NCBI GenBank assembly: GCA_023441105.1
Contig: JAEZQX010000446.1
Span: forward strand, 1 to 10,009
From: Pseudomonadota bacterium
GTDB lineage: Bacteria > Pseudomonadota > Gammaproteobacteria > Burkholderiales > Burkholderiaceae
DNA length: 10,009 bases
Direction of reading: 5' to 3'
Below are positions 1 to 6,031 of the stretch, in pieces (position 1 is the first letter of the stretch; each line of letters starts with the position of its first letter). The notes below the pieces were generated by a model. The model was not told the DNA's origin. It was given only the letters and a program-made list of their open reading frames with translations, and did no database searches. The position numbers were made by a program, and so were the translations under genes.

Positions 1-413
1 GCCCGGTCGGCGTCGGCGAGCGGATCCTCGCCTGCGAGCCGGGCGAGCCGGAGCGCCGGGCGCGGGCATGGTGGGGACCGGCGGTGACCTCGATACTCGA
101 CGACACCTCGGCCTCCACCTTCCTGACCGGCCTGATGTGGACGGTCGCCGGCGACGAATGCCCGCAGGCGGAATACACCGGCATCGCGCTCGAGTTCGGC
201 ACCGTGCCGCTGCTCGAGGTGCTGCAGGCGCTGCGAGCGGACAACTGGCTGCAGGCGCGGCTCCAGGCCGGCGGGCCGCCGCCGCCGGAAGCGATGGTGC
301 AGGCGATCGGCCGGGAGATGATGCAGGCGTTCTTCGTGGACAGCGACGACTGGAAGGCCGGTGTGCTCGAGCAGGCGGCGGAGGCGATCGACCAGGCCAT
401 CGCCAATCTTTGA
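1..413 (+). CDS. DUF2817 (M14-like peptidase) family protein, C-terminal part
   Basis: This is the last 136 codons of a gene entering from the left edge; the frame is open from base 3, so the start lies outside the window. The visible protein has the usual DUF2817 C-terminus: an Ala-Arg-Ala-Trp-Trp-Gly segment near base 65, a Thr-Ser-x-x-Thr-Gly-Leu stretch, then YTGIALEFGT (about bases 174-203), an LRADNWL motif and a closing DSDDWK...VLEQAAEAI helix. Family members are usually around 360-380 residues and have a zinc carboxypeptidase (M14) fold; the Glu of LEFGT (codon 192-194) is in the place expected for the catalytic glutamate of M14 enzymes, while the zinc ligands would lie upstream and cannot be checked. 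The protein is probably a hydrolase, but no substrate can be given. The ATG at 84 is not the start, because family-like sequence continues upstream of it without a stop. Confidence 0.85.
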   Translation, partial: PVGVGERILACEPGEPERRARAWWGPAVTSILDDTSASTFLTGLMWTVAGDECPQAEYTGIALEFGTVPLLEVLQALRADNWLQARLQAGGPPPPEAMVQAIGREMMQAFFVDSDDWKAGVLEQAAEAIDQAIANL

Positions 414-418
414 GCCCC

Positions 419-441
419 AGGAGCCTGCGCCGCAGGCGCCT
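419..441. terminator. GC-rich hairpin between convergent genes
   Basis: The bases form an inverted repeat with a perfect 6-bp stem (GCCTGC/GCAGGC, 423-428 with 432-437) and a 3-base loop. After one A-G mismatch the stem is extended by three more pairs (419-421 with 439-441). It fills the 26-base gap between the stop codons of the DUF2817 gene and the OpuB-like gene, overlapping the latter's stop. There is no T tract on either side, so if it ends transcription it is not a canonical intrinsic terminator. Position and symmetry suggest a bidirectional role; this is an inference. Confidence 0.45.
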
Positions 442-1990
442 ATCGGCCCGGTCGTGCCTCGCGCCGAAGCCGGATCCGACGCTCCATGACCTCGAACCCG
501 AGCTCGGCCGCCACCGCCAGCACGGCGGCGGGGATCGCGCCGGCCAGCAGCAGCTCGTGGTCGTTGAGCGCGAGGCCGGTGACGATGCGTTCGCCGTAGC
601 CGCCCGCGCCGATGAAGGCGGCGATGGTGGCGGTGCCGACATTGATCACGGTGGCGGTGCGCACGCCGGCGAGGATCACCGGCAGCGCGAGCGGCAGTTC
701 GATCGCGCGCAGCACCTGGCTGCGATGCAGCCCGAGGGCGCTGCCGGCCTGGATCAGGCCCGCGGGTACCTCGAGCAAGCCGGTGCAGGTGTTGCGGGCG
801 ATCGGCAGCAAGGCGTAGAGGGTCAGCGCGATGAGCGTCGGCCAGGTGCCGATCAGGCCGGTGGCCGAGATCAGCAGCGCGAGCATCGCCAGCGACGGGA
901 CGGTCTGCAGCAGGCCGGCGGCCGACAGCACGAGCCCACGCAGCCGCGGCAGCCGGGCCGCCACCACGCCGAGCGGGACGCCGCACAGCGCCGCCGCCAG
1001 CACCGACGCCGCCACTAGCATCACATGCTGCAGCGTGAGCCGGACGAGATCGTCGCCGAAGAGCTTGGCGAGCAACCCGCGCCGCACGTCGGCGGGTGCC
1101 GCCACTGCGCCGCCGCCAGCGAGGCCGCCGGCAGCCAGGAAATCGCGGGCGATCGCGTCGAACGGCTGGCCGTCCTGCTCGGCGCGGGCGTTCATCGCGA
1201 TCATCTGCGCCTCGTCGATCCGGCCTTCGAGCTTGCCGATCGCCTGCCATGCCTGGGGAAACCGCTGCGGCAGGTCGAGCCGGTACAGCACGACCGCGTC
1301 GTACTTCGGGAAGTAGCGCCGGTCGTCCTCCAGCGTCAGCAGGCCCAGCGCGGCGATTTTCGAATCGGTGGTGTAGATGTCGATGACGTCGACCTGGCCG
1401 CCGGCCAGGGCGTCGTAGGCGATGCCGTGGTCGAGTGCGGTCGGTCGCTGCGCCAGGCGATAGGCCGCCGACAGGCCGGGCCAGCCGTCGGCACGGCCCA
1501 GGAATTCGTTCGACAGCCCGATCTTCAGTTGCGGATGACCGGCCAGGTCGGAGAGCCGGGCGATGCCCAGCCGCTTCGCTTCGTCGGCCCGCATCGCCAG
1601 CGCGTAGCCGTTGTTGAAGCCGAGCGGCACCGCCACGCCAAGCCCCCACCGGGCCAGGCCGCTGCGGATCGCCTCGATGGAGGTCGGGCTGGGATTGCGC
1701 AGGATTTCCAGGTCGATGGTGCCGAGGTAGTCGGCGTAGAGGTCGATGTTGCCGCTGCGCAGGGCCTCGAAGACGATCGCCGTGTTGCCGAGCCCCTGGC
1801 GGACCTGGGTGCGGGCATGCGGCGCGGCCGTCTGCGCCAGCACCTCGGCGAGGATGTAGGCCTCGGTGAAGCGCTTGGACCCGACCCGCAGGACATCGCC
1901 GGCGACCTGCGCGCGGCCGTCGCCAACCCCGCCTGCCAGGGACACGAGCAGCACGACCAGCGCGACGAACCAGCCCGGGCGTCTGCGCAT
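440..1990 (-). CDS. Fused substrate-binding/permease protein, glycine betaine/choline-type (OpuB/OsmF) ABC importer
   Basis: This 516-residue protein joins the periplasmic receptor and the membrane subunit of a quaternary-amine-type ABC importer. Residues 1-28 form a signal peptide ending GRAQ. Residues about 33-295 are an OpuAC-type binding domain with GSKRFTE (37-43), YADYLGT (85-91), GFNNGYALA (124-132), DIYTTDSKI (204-212) and EDDRRYFPKYDAV (221-233). A Gly/Ala-rich linker near 288-300 leads to a permease domain (about 310-505) with several hydrophobic helices and an EAA-type coupling loop around 415-442 (LGLHRSQVLRAIELPLALPV). Known relatives import glycine betaine, choline, proline betaine or, in EgtU-type fusions, ergothioneine; the ligand is not decidable here. 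The receptor precedes the permease, the reverse of Lactococcus-type OpuA fusions. No ATPase gene lies nearby, so energy coupling must come from elsewhere. The ATG lies 13 bases after the DUF488 stop, without a strong ribosome site. Confidence 0.9.
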   Translation of the reverse strand: MRRRPGWFVALVVLLVSLAGGVGDGRAQVAGDVLRVGSKRFTEAYILAEVLAQTAAPHARTQVRQGLGNTAIVFEALRSGNIDLYADYLGTIDLEILRNPSPTSIEAIRSGLARWGLGVAVPLGFNNGYALAMRADEAKRLGIARLSDLAGHPQLKIGLSNEFLGRADGWPGLSAAYRLAQRPTALDHGIAYDALAGGQVDVIDIYTTDSKIAALGLLTLEDDRRYFPKYDAVVLYRLDLPQRFPQAWQAIGKLEGRIDEAQMIAMNARAEQDGQPFDAIARDFLAAGGLAGGGAVAAPADVRRGLLAKLFGDDLVRLTLQHVMLVAASVLAAALCGVPLGVVAARLPRLRGLVLSAAGLLQTVPSLAMLALLISATGLIGTWPTLIALTLYALLPIARNTCTGLLEVPAGLIQAGSALGLHRSQVLRAIELPLALPVILAGVRTATVINVGTATIAAFIGAGGYGERIVTGLALNDHELLLAGAIPAAVLAVAAELGFEVMERRIRLRREARPGR

Positions 1991-2003
1991 CGCCGGCCCG
2001 ACG

Positions 2004-2399
2004 CTAGGCGATCACCGCGCCGCGCTCCGCCAGCAGCGCCCGCAGGACACTGCGATGACAGTGCGCCTCGTCCTGGCAGTAGCAGCCGACGGCGAAGTTC
2101 GCCTGGTGCGAAAGCGCGGCCAGCAGGTCGAGCGTGCGGGCATTGTCCGGCGTCGCCATCTCGGCCCGGTACTTCCTGACGAAGGCGGCCCAGCCACGCG
2201 GATCCTGCGCTTGTTGCGCCAGCTGCGCCTGCTTCATCGCCGGCACGGAGGGCGCAAGGTTGGGATACCAGACGTCATAGAAATCGCGCTTCGCAAAGTC
2301 GGACTTCGGCACGCCGCGCGGCGGCCGGCGGACGGTGCCGAGGCGCAGTCCTTCCCCCGGATGTCGCGGCGTCCCCAATCGGACGATGGCGACGGCCAC
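2004..2399 (-). CDS. DUF488 (YeaO-like) family protein
   Basis: This small soluble protein (131 residues) belongs to the DUF488 family, which has no settled biochemical role. Family hallmarks are visible in order: IVRLGTPR at 5-12, GEGLRLGTVRRPPRGVPK at 15-32, YDVWYPNLAPS at 41-51, a WAAFVRKYRAEM helix at 70-81 and the C-terminal VGCYCQDEAHCHRSVLRALL at 104-123, where C106, C108 and the C114-H115-R116 cluster are conserved features. The length fits the family (about 115-130). The start is a GTG at 2399: it has GAGGGG 8 bases upstream, follows the preceding exonuclease stop by 4 bases, and gives an N-terminus that enters the conserved strand directly. A longer reading from 2498 would overlap the exonuclease and add an Arg/Pro-rich, unconserved leader. 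It is probably translated together with the exonuclease. Sometimes the family is loosely annotated as MarR-like, but no winged helix is evident. Confidence 0.88.
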   Translation of the reverse strand: MAVAIVRLGTPRHPGEGLRLGTVRRPPRGVPKSDFAKRDFYDVWYPNLAPSVPAMKQAQLAQQAQDPRGWAAFVRKYRAEMATPDNARTLDLLAALSHQANFAVGCYCQDEAHCHRSVLRALLAERGAVIA

Positions 2400-2403
2400 C
2401 GTG

Positions 2404-3102
2404 CTAGCCCCTCGTCGCAGGCGCCACCGCCTGCGACAGCGGCGACCGGGCAATCGCGGCATAGACGCGCAAGGCCGCGTAGGCATCGTTGGCGGCATAG
2501 AGCAACTGGCCGTCGCTCAGGCTGCGGTGGGACCAGTTGGAGGTCCCGATCCGCTTCGATTTGGCGAAGCGGCGCCCGAAGACCAGCGCCACCGCCACCT
2601 TCAGGCCGACCGACTTGCGGTAGCCGAGGTCGCGGAACACCCAGTCCATGTCCAGGACGGCCTGCGGCTCGATGCCCAGCCGCGCGCGGACCTGGGTCCG
2701 GTCGCCGTCGAGGCCGAAGCCGACCTTGACGAGGCGCGGCGACTGCAGCAGCGACGACACCGCCTCGCAAGCCTCGGGCAGGTGCAGCTGGAAGATGTAG
2801 GCGCGCGCGAGAGTCGCGAACTGCACCACGTGCGGTCCCTCCGACGCTTCGCCGCGGGTGAACGTCGGCCGCGACTCGGTGTCGAAGCCGACATGCGACT
2901 GGACCGCCAGGTCGGCATGCGCCTGGGCAACCGCCTGCGGCGTCGCCGGCAGCACGATGCGCGACGGATGGATGCCCGGAAACGGCTCGAGCGCGTCGAT
3001 CTCCTCGCGGCCGGGCACCTCCAGCCGATTGCCCGGGCGGGGCGCCGGACGACGCACCGGCGAGGCCGGCGACTCGCGGCAGTCTGCCGGTTGGCCGTTC
3101 AC
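2404..3102 (-). CDS. 3'-5' exonuclease domain protein (RNase D-like, DEDDy)
   Basis: The protein (232 residues) carries a single DEDD-superfamily exonuclease domain, which removes nucleotides from 3' ends with two metal ions. Motif Exo I is VGFDTES with D74 and E76; Exo II is KVGFGLDGDRTQV (126-138) with D134 (or D132) as the metal ligand; Exo III is LYAANDAY (201-208) with Y202 and D206, the DEDDy arrangement. All the catalytic acids are therefore present. The domain stands alone without the HRDC domain of true RNase D and resembles short WRN/RNase D-like exonucleases; whether it acts on RNA or DNA is unknown. The first 35 residues are Pro/Arg-rich and look disordered. The start is a GTG at 3102 that overlaps the LysE stop (GTGA, 4 bases), and the TAG stop is 4 bases before the DUF488 start. 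The three genes appear translationally coupled. Confidence 0.9.
   Translation of the reverse strand: MNGQPADCRESPASPVRRPAPRPGNRLEVPGREEIDALEPFPGIHPSRIVLPATPQAVAQAHADLAVQSHVGFDTESRPTFTRGEASEGPHVVQFATLARAYIFQLHLPEACEAVSSLLQSPRLVKVGFGLDGDRTQVRARLGIEPQAVLDMDWVFRDLGYRKSVGLKVAVALVFGRRFAKSKRIGTSNWSHRSLSDGQLLYAANDAYAALRVYAAIARSPLSQAVAPATRG
2408..2413 (-). promoter_or_regulatory. Ribosome binding site for the DUF488 gene
   Basis: The minus strand reads GAGGGG here, 8 bases before the GTG at 2399. It overlaps the last codons of the exonuclease gene. This site decides the GTG start over any upstream start, because no other Shine-Dalgarno-like sequence leads into the conserved N-terminus. Confidence 0.6.
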
Positions 3103-3761
3103 TGGCCGGCCCGCGGACCGGCCAGCGCCGTATAGATGCCGAGCCCGAAGAACGTCGAGGCACTGAGGTAACGGCCGAAGCGTGCCAGGCGCGGCACCCG
3201 ACCCTGCAGGCCGCCGGCCGCACCGACGGCGCCGCCCGCCGCCGCCAGGGCCGGCAGCACCCGCGCAGCAACCAGCACGTAGACGACGTCGGTGCTCGCA
3301 GCGATCAGCACGAACAATGTCCCGAGCAGCACGCTCTGCAGGATCGCCGAGCCGGCCGGGTCGATGAACTGCGGCAGGAAGGCGGCGAAGAACAGGGCCG
3401 TCTTCGGGTTCAGCAGCGCCACCACGAAGCCGTCGCGAAAGACCGGCCAGGCCGACGGCGCTGCCGGCCGCGCGAGAGGCGACGGGGCCGGCTGCGACAG
3501 CAAGACACGCAGGCCGAGGTAGATCAGGTACAACGCGCCGCCGAACTTGACCAGGGTGAAGGCGAAGGCGGAGACGGCAAAAAGCGCCGCCAGCCCGAGC
3601 GATGCGCCCAGCGCGTTGCCGAAATTGCCGAGCGCCACCCCGGCCAGCGACGCGAAGCCGGCTCGCCGGCCATGGGCGATGGTGCGGGTCAGCAGGTAGA
3701 CGACCGCCGGTCCCGGGGTGATGGCAAGGGCGAGGCTGGCGATGACGAAAGCGGTGAGCAT
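3099..3761 (-). CDS. LysE/RhtB family amino-acid exporter
   Basis: This 220-residue integral membrane protein belongs to the LysE/RhtB superfamily, whose members export amino acids or their derivatives using the proton motive force. The family signatures are ITPGPAVVYLL at 14-24, the GRRAGFASLAGVALG segment at 31-45, the third helix ending LYLIYLGLRVL at 77-87, and GFVVALLNPKTALFFAAFLPQF at 111-132, containing the conserved Asn-Pro-Lys. About five to six hydrophobic helices are visible, and the length is normal (about 205-220). A Gly/Ala-rich stretch at 171-186 interrupts the C-terminal part. Substrate specificity (lysine, threonine, homoserine, leucine, cysteine and others) cannot be predicted from sequence. 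The ATG start has AAGGA 7 bases upstream, and the stop overlaps the start of the exonuclease gene. Its adjacency to a betaine-type importer may be coincidental. Confidence 0.92.
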   Translation of the reverse strand: MLTAFVIASLALAITPGPAVVYLLTRTIAHGRRAGFASLAGVALGNFGNALGASLGLAALFAVSAFAFTLVKFGGALYLIYLGLRVLLSQPAPSPLARPAAPSAWPVFRDGFVVALLNPKTALFFAAFLPQFIDPAGSAILQSVLLGTLFVLIAASTDVVYVLVAARVLPALAAAGGAVGAAGGLQGRVPRLARFGRYLSASTFFGLGIYTALAGPRAGQ

Positions 3762-3768
3762 GGCAGGG

Positions 3769-3785
3769 TCCTTGCAGCTAGTTTA
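3769..3785 (-). promoter_or_regulatory. Ribosome binding site and possible -10 element of the lysE-like gene
   Basis: On the minus strand AAGGA (3773-3769) lies 7 bases before the ATG at 3761, a good ribosome binding site. Just upstream, TAAACT (3785-3780) resembles a sigma-70 -10 box in an otherwise very GC-rich gap. No convincing -35 box is found at 16-18 bases, so the promoter part is tentative; it would allow the exporter-exonuclease-DUF488-OpuB group to be transcribed separately from the upstream gene. Confidence 0.35.
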
Positions 3786-3805
3786 CTGCCGCCCCCGCCA
3801 GAATG

Positions 3806-3830
3806 ACCGGCCGGTGCCCGGTTCAACCGG
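3806..3830. repeat. Pair of short palindromes after the small unknown gene
   Basis: Bases 3806-3815 (ACCGGCCGGT) are a perfect 10-bp palindrome, and 3818-3830 is a 13-base palindrome (CCGGTT-C-AACCGG) that overlaps the stop codon of the upstream small gene. The halves can pair with each other in alternative ways. They may be a weak termination hairpin or an operator for the lysE-like gene, or a chance product of the GC-rich composition. Confidence 0.3.
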
Positions 3831-4290
3831 CGCCGATGACCTCCGCGGTTCCCATCAGGCGCCACAGCTCGGGTGTCACGCCATACAACTCCTCGAGCAG
3901 CTGATGGTTGGTGAGCCCGATCGCCTCGCGCTGCACGACGCATTCCCACAGCGCGAGCGCCGCCTCGTGCAGCAGCGGTCGTCGCGCCGCCGGCAACGCC
4001 GCGCGCTGCGCGGCCGCGCGATCGAAATCCGCCAGCGCCACGACCGCCGCCTGCAGCTTGCGGCCCGCCCGGCCAAGGGTCGCGGCAGTTTCCTCGCGCA
4101 CTGCCAGGCGGATGTGGTCGTCGATGTCGACGCCGTTGCCGCCGACCTTCCGACCCCTGCCATGGGCGTTGCGGGCTGCGGCGATGCCGGCCAGGCGGCG
4201 CCGGCCGAGCTCGGCGTAGCGCCATGGCAGGCGGGAGGCCGCCCCGCCGGGCCGCGGCGACGCGCCGGTGTCGGGCGCTGAATCATCCAT
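3823..4290 (-). CDS. Small conserved protein of unknown function, possibly DUF6665-like
   Basis: I do not recognise this 155-residue soluble protein with certainty. The first 55 residues are rich in Arg, Gly and Ala and look partly disordered (RYAELGRRRLAGIAAARNAHGRGRK). The rest is predicted helical: REETAATLGRAGRKLQAAVVAL at 65-86 and ALWECVVQREAIGLTNHQ at 113-130, then LLEELYGVTPELWRLMG to the end. From memory the VQRExxGLxxH stretch and the preceding ATLGRAGRKL helix recall the DUF6665 group of small proteobacterial proteins; a profile search would decide. There is no signal peptide or membrane helix. The ATG at 4290 is the only reasonable start, because an in-frame TAG lies four codons upstream and no Met follows until residue 146. 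It is 77 bases downstream of the TRAP large permease gene and 61 bases before the lysE-like gene, on the same strand. Confidence 0.72.
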   Translation of the reverse strand: MDDSAPDTGASPRPGGAASRLPWRYAELGRRRLAGIAAARNAHGRGRKVGGNGVDIDDHIRLAVREETAATLGRAGRKLQAAVVALADFDRAAAQRAALPAARRPLLHEAALALWECVVQREAIGLTNHQLLEELYGVTPELWRLMGTAEVIGAG

Positions 4291-4367
4291 CGGGCGATTC
4301 TATGCAGCCGTCGTCGATCACCCACGGAATCGTCGGGCGACCGGGCGGGTCAATCCCGGCGAGCTAC

Positions 4368-6029
4368 CTACTGCTTCGGTTCCGCCCCCGGCGGGCTGCC
4401 GTACGGATTGAAGCCGAAGCCGCCTTCCACCTCGATCTTGACGTCCGCCGGATTCACCGCCGCATCCGCGCCCTTGTAGTGGGTGACCAGGCCGGGAAAA
4501 GCCAGCACGACCGCCACCATGAGGAGCTGGATCACGATGAACGGCAGCGATCCCCAGTAGATCTGGCCGGTCGTGACCTTGGCGATGCGCTTGCCGGTGA
4601 CGCGGTCGCGATAGTCCTCGTGCGGCGCCACCGACCGCAGGTAGAAGAGCGCCAGGCCGAACGGCGGATGCATGAACGAAGTCTGCATGTTGACGGCCAG
4701 CAGGATGCCGAACCAGATCAGGTCGATGCCCATCTTGTCGGCCACCGGCCCGAGCAGCGGCACGACGATGAACGCCAGCTCGAAGAAGTCGAGGAAGAAG
4801 GCCGCGACGAAGACGAAGACGCTGACGAAGAGCAGGAAGCCCAGCTCGCCGCCCGGCAGCCCGACCAGCAGGTGCTCCACCCACAGGTCGCCGTTGACGG
4901 CGCGGAAGGTCAGCGCGAAGACGGTCGAGCCGATCAGGATGAAGATTGCGAAGCAGGTGAGCCGGGTGGTCGAATCCATCGCCTGGCGCAACAGCTTGAG
5001 CGACAGGCGGCGGCGGGAGATCGCCATGACCAGCGCGCCCAGCGCGCCCATCGCGCCACCCTCCGTCGGCGTGGCCAGGCCGATGAAGATCGTGCCGAGC
5101 ACCAGGAAGACCAGCCCGAGCGGCGGGATCATCACGAACGTCACCCGCTCGGCGATCCGCGACAGCAGCCCGAGCCGCAGCACGCGGTTCAGCACCGCCA
5201 TGAGAAAGGCGAGCAGCCCCCAGATCAGCACGGTGACGACCACCCGCTCGTCCACCGCCGTGGCCGCGTCGAAGAAGTAGTCGCCGATCAGGATGGCGCC
5301 TGCCATCGCGAGGGACATCACGGCGACCAGCGAGATCACGCCGTGGCCGCCGTCGGGCTCGAGGAAGGTCCTCGCCTCGGGCGGCACCGCGGGGACCGCG
5401 GCGGGCCGCAGCATCGCGAGGATCAGCACGTACGCCATGTAGGCGAGCGCCATCAGCAACCCCGGCAACATCGCGCCGAGGTACATGTCGCCGACCGACC
5501 GGCCGAGCTGGTCCGCCAGGATGATCAGCGTGAGCGACGGCGGGATGATCTGCGACAGCGTTCCGGAGGCGGCGATCACGCCCGTGGCCAGCCGCCGGTC
5601 ATAGCCGTAGCGCAGCATGATCGGCAGCGAGATCAGGCCCATGGAGATGACCGACGCCGACACGACGCCGGTGGTGGCGGCCAGCAAGGCGCCGACCGCG
5701 ACGACAGCGAACGCCAGCCCCCCGCGTAGCGGGCCGAACAGCTGGCCGACGGTCTCCAGCAGGTCCTCGGCCATGCCGGAGCGCTCGAGGATCAGGCCCA
5801 TGAAGGTGAAGAACGGCAGGGCCAGCAGCGTGTCGTTGGTGACCACGCCCAGGACCCGCTGCGGCAGCGCCTGGAACAGCGCCGGCGTGAGCAGGCCCAG
5901 CTCCATGCCGACCAGGCCGAAGACGATGCCGTTGGCGGCGAGGGCGAACGCGACCGGGTATCCCAGCAGCAGGAACACGATCAGCGTCGCGAACATGATG
6001 GGCGCCAGGTTGGCGGCGATGAAGTCCAT
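4368..6029 (-). CDS. TRAP transporter large permease subunit (DctM/FcbT3 type)
   Basis: This 553-residue polytopic inner-membrane protein is the ion-coupled translocating subunit of a tripartite ATP-independent periplasmic transporter. Diagnostic segments are LLGYPVAFAL at 21-30, the TGVVSASVISMGLISLPIML half-site at 120-139, ASGTLSQIIPPS at 154-165, the second half-site GLATPTEGGAMGALGAL at 317-333, and MQTSFMHPPFGLALFYL at 448-464. These fit the COG4664 group (mannitol/chloroaromatic type) better than classical DctM. It is longer than the usual 425-440 residues: about 90 residues with extra hydrophobic helices sit between 215 and 300, and a hydrophilic tail follows residue 515. The ATG at 6029 is chosen because AGAAGGG lies 9 bases upstream, the N-terminus matches the family, and the small-subunit stop ends 2 bases before it; an in-frame extension to 6512 would run through that gene. 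The substrate cannot be inferred. Confidence 0.93.
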   Translation of the reverse strand: MDFIAANLAPIMFATLIVFLLLGYPVAFALAANGIVFGLVGMELGLLTPALFQALPQRVLGVVTNDTLLALPFFTFMGLILERSGMAEDLLETVGQLFGPLRGGLAFAVVAVGALLAATTGVVSASVISMGLISLPIMLRYGYDRRLATGVIAASGTLSQIIPPSLTLIILADQLGRSVGDMYLGAMLPGLLMALAYMAYVLILAMLRPAAVPAVPPEARTFLEPDGGHGVISLVAVMSLAMAGAILIGDYFFDAATAVDERVVVTVLIWGLLAFLMAVLNRVLRLGLLSRIAERVTFVMIPPLGLVFLVLGTIFIGLATPTEGGAMGALGALVMAISRRRLSLKLLRQAMDSTTRLTCFAIFILIGSTVFALTFRAVNGDLWVEHLLVGLPGGELGFLLFVSVFVFVAAFFLDFFELAFIVVPLLGPVADKMGIDLIWFGILLAVNMQTSFMHPPFGLALFYLRSVAPHEDYRDRVTGKRIAKVTTGQIYWGSLPFIVIQLLMVAVVLAFPGLVTHYKGADAAVNPADVKIEVEGGFGFNPYGSPPGAEPKQ

Positions 6030-6031
6030 GC

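Noticed and set aside
68..1018. A 316-codon plus-strand frame at the left end.
   Set aside because: It overlaps the DUF2817 gene in another frame and runs antisense to the OpuB-like gene; its product is low-complexity Arg/Gly/Gln-rich sequence.
1025..2179. A 384-codon plus-strand frame opposite the OpuB-like and DUF488 genes.
   Set aside because: Antisense shadow produced by codon bias; no recognisable domain, while the minus strand encodes well-defined families.
2234..3271. A 345-codon minus-strand frame overlapping the exonuclease in another frame.
   Set aside because: The overlapping exonuclease contains all DEDDy motifs, whereas this frame gives Arg/Ala/Gly-rich noise.
3823..4290. Identification as ribosome factor DarP/YjgA (DUF615) because of size and helical, charged character.
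   Set aside because: I cannot match the sequence pattern of that family; the conserved-looking stretches differ.
4291..4367. Search for a terminator in the 77-base gap after the TRAP large permease gene.
   Set aside because: Only a short 4-5 bp GC stem (around CGGG-ATTGA-CCCG on the minus strand) without a U tract is visible, too weak to call.
4224..5729. A 501-codon open frame on the plus strand opposite the TRAP large permease, rich in Asp, Glu, His, Gln and Arg.
   Set aside because: It is the antisense of a clear membrane protein gene; its composition is what the complement of hydrophobic codons gives in GC-rich DNA, and it shows no family motif.
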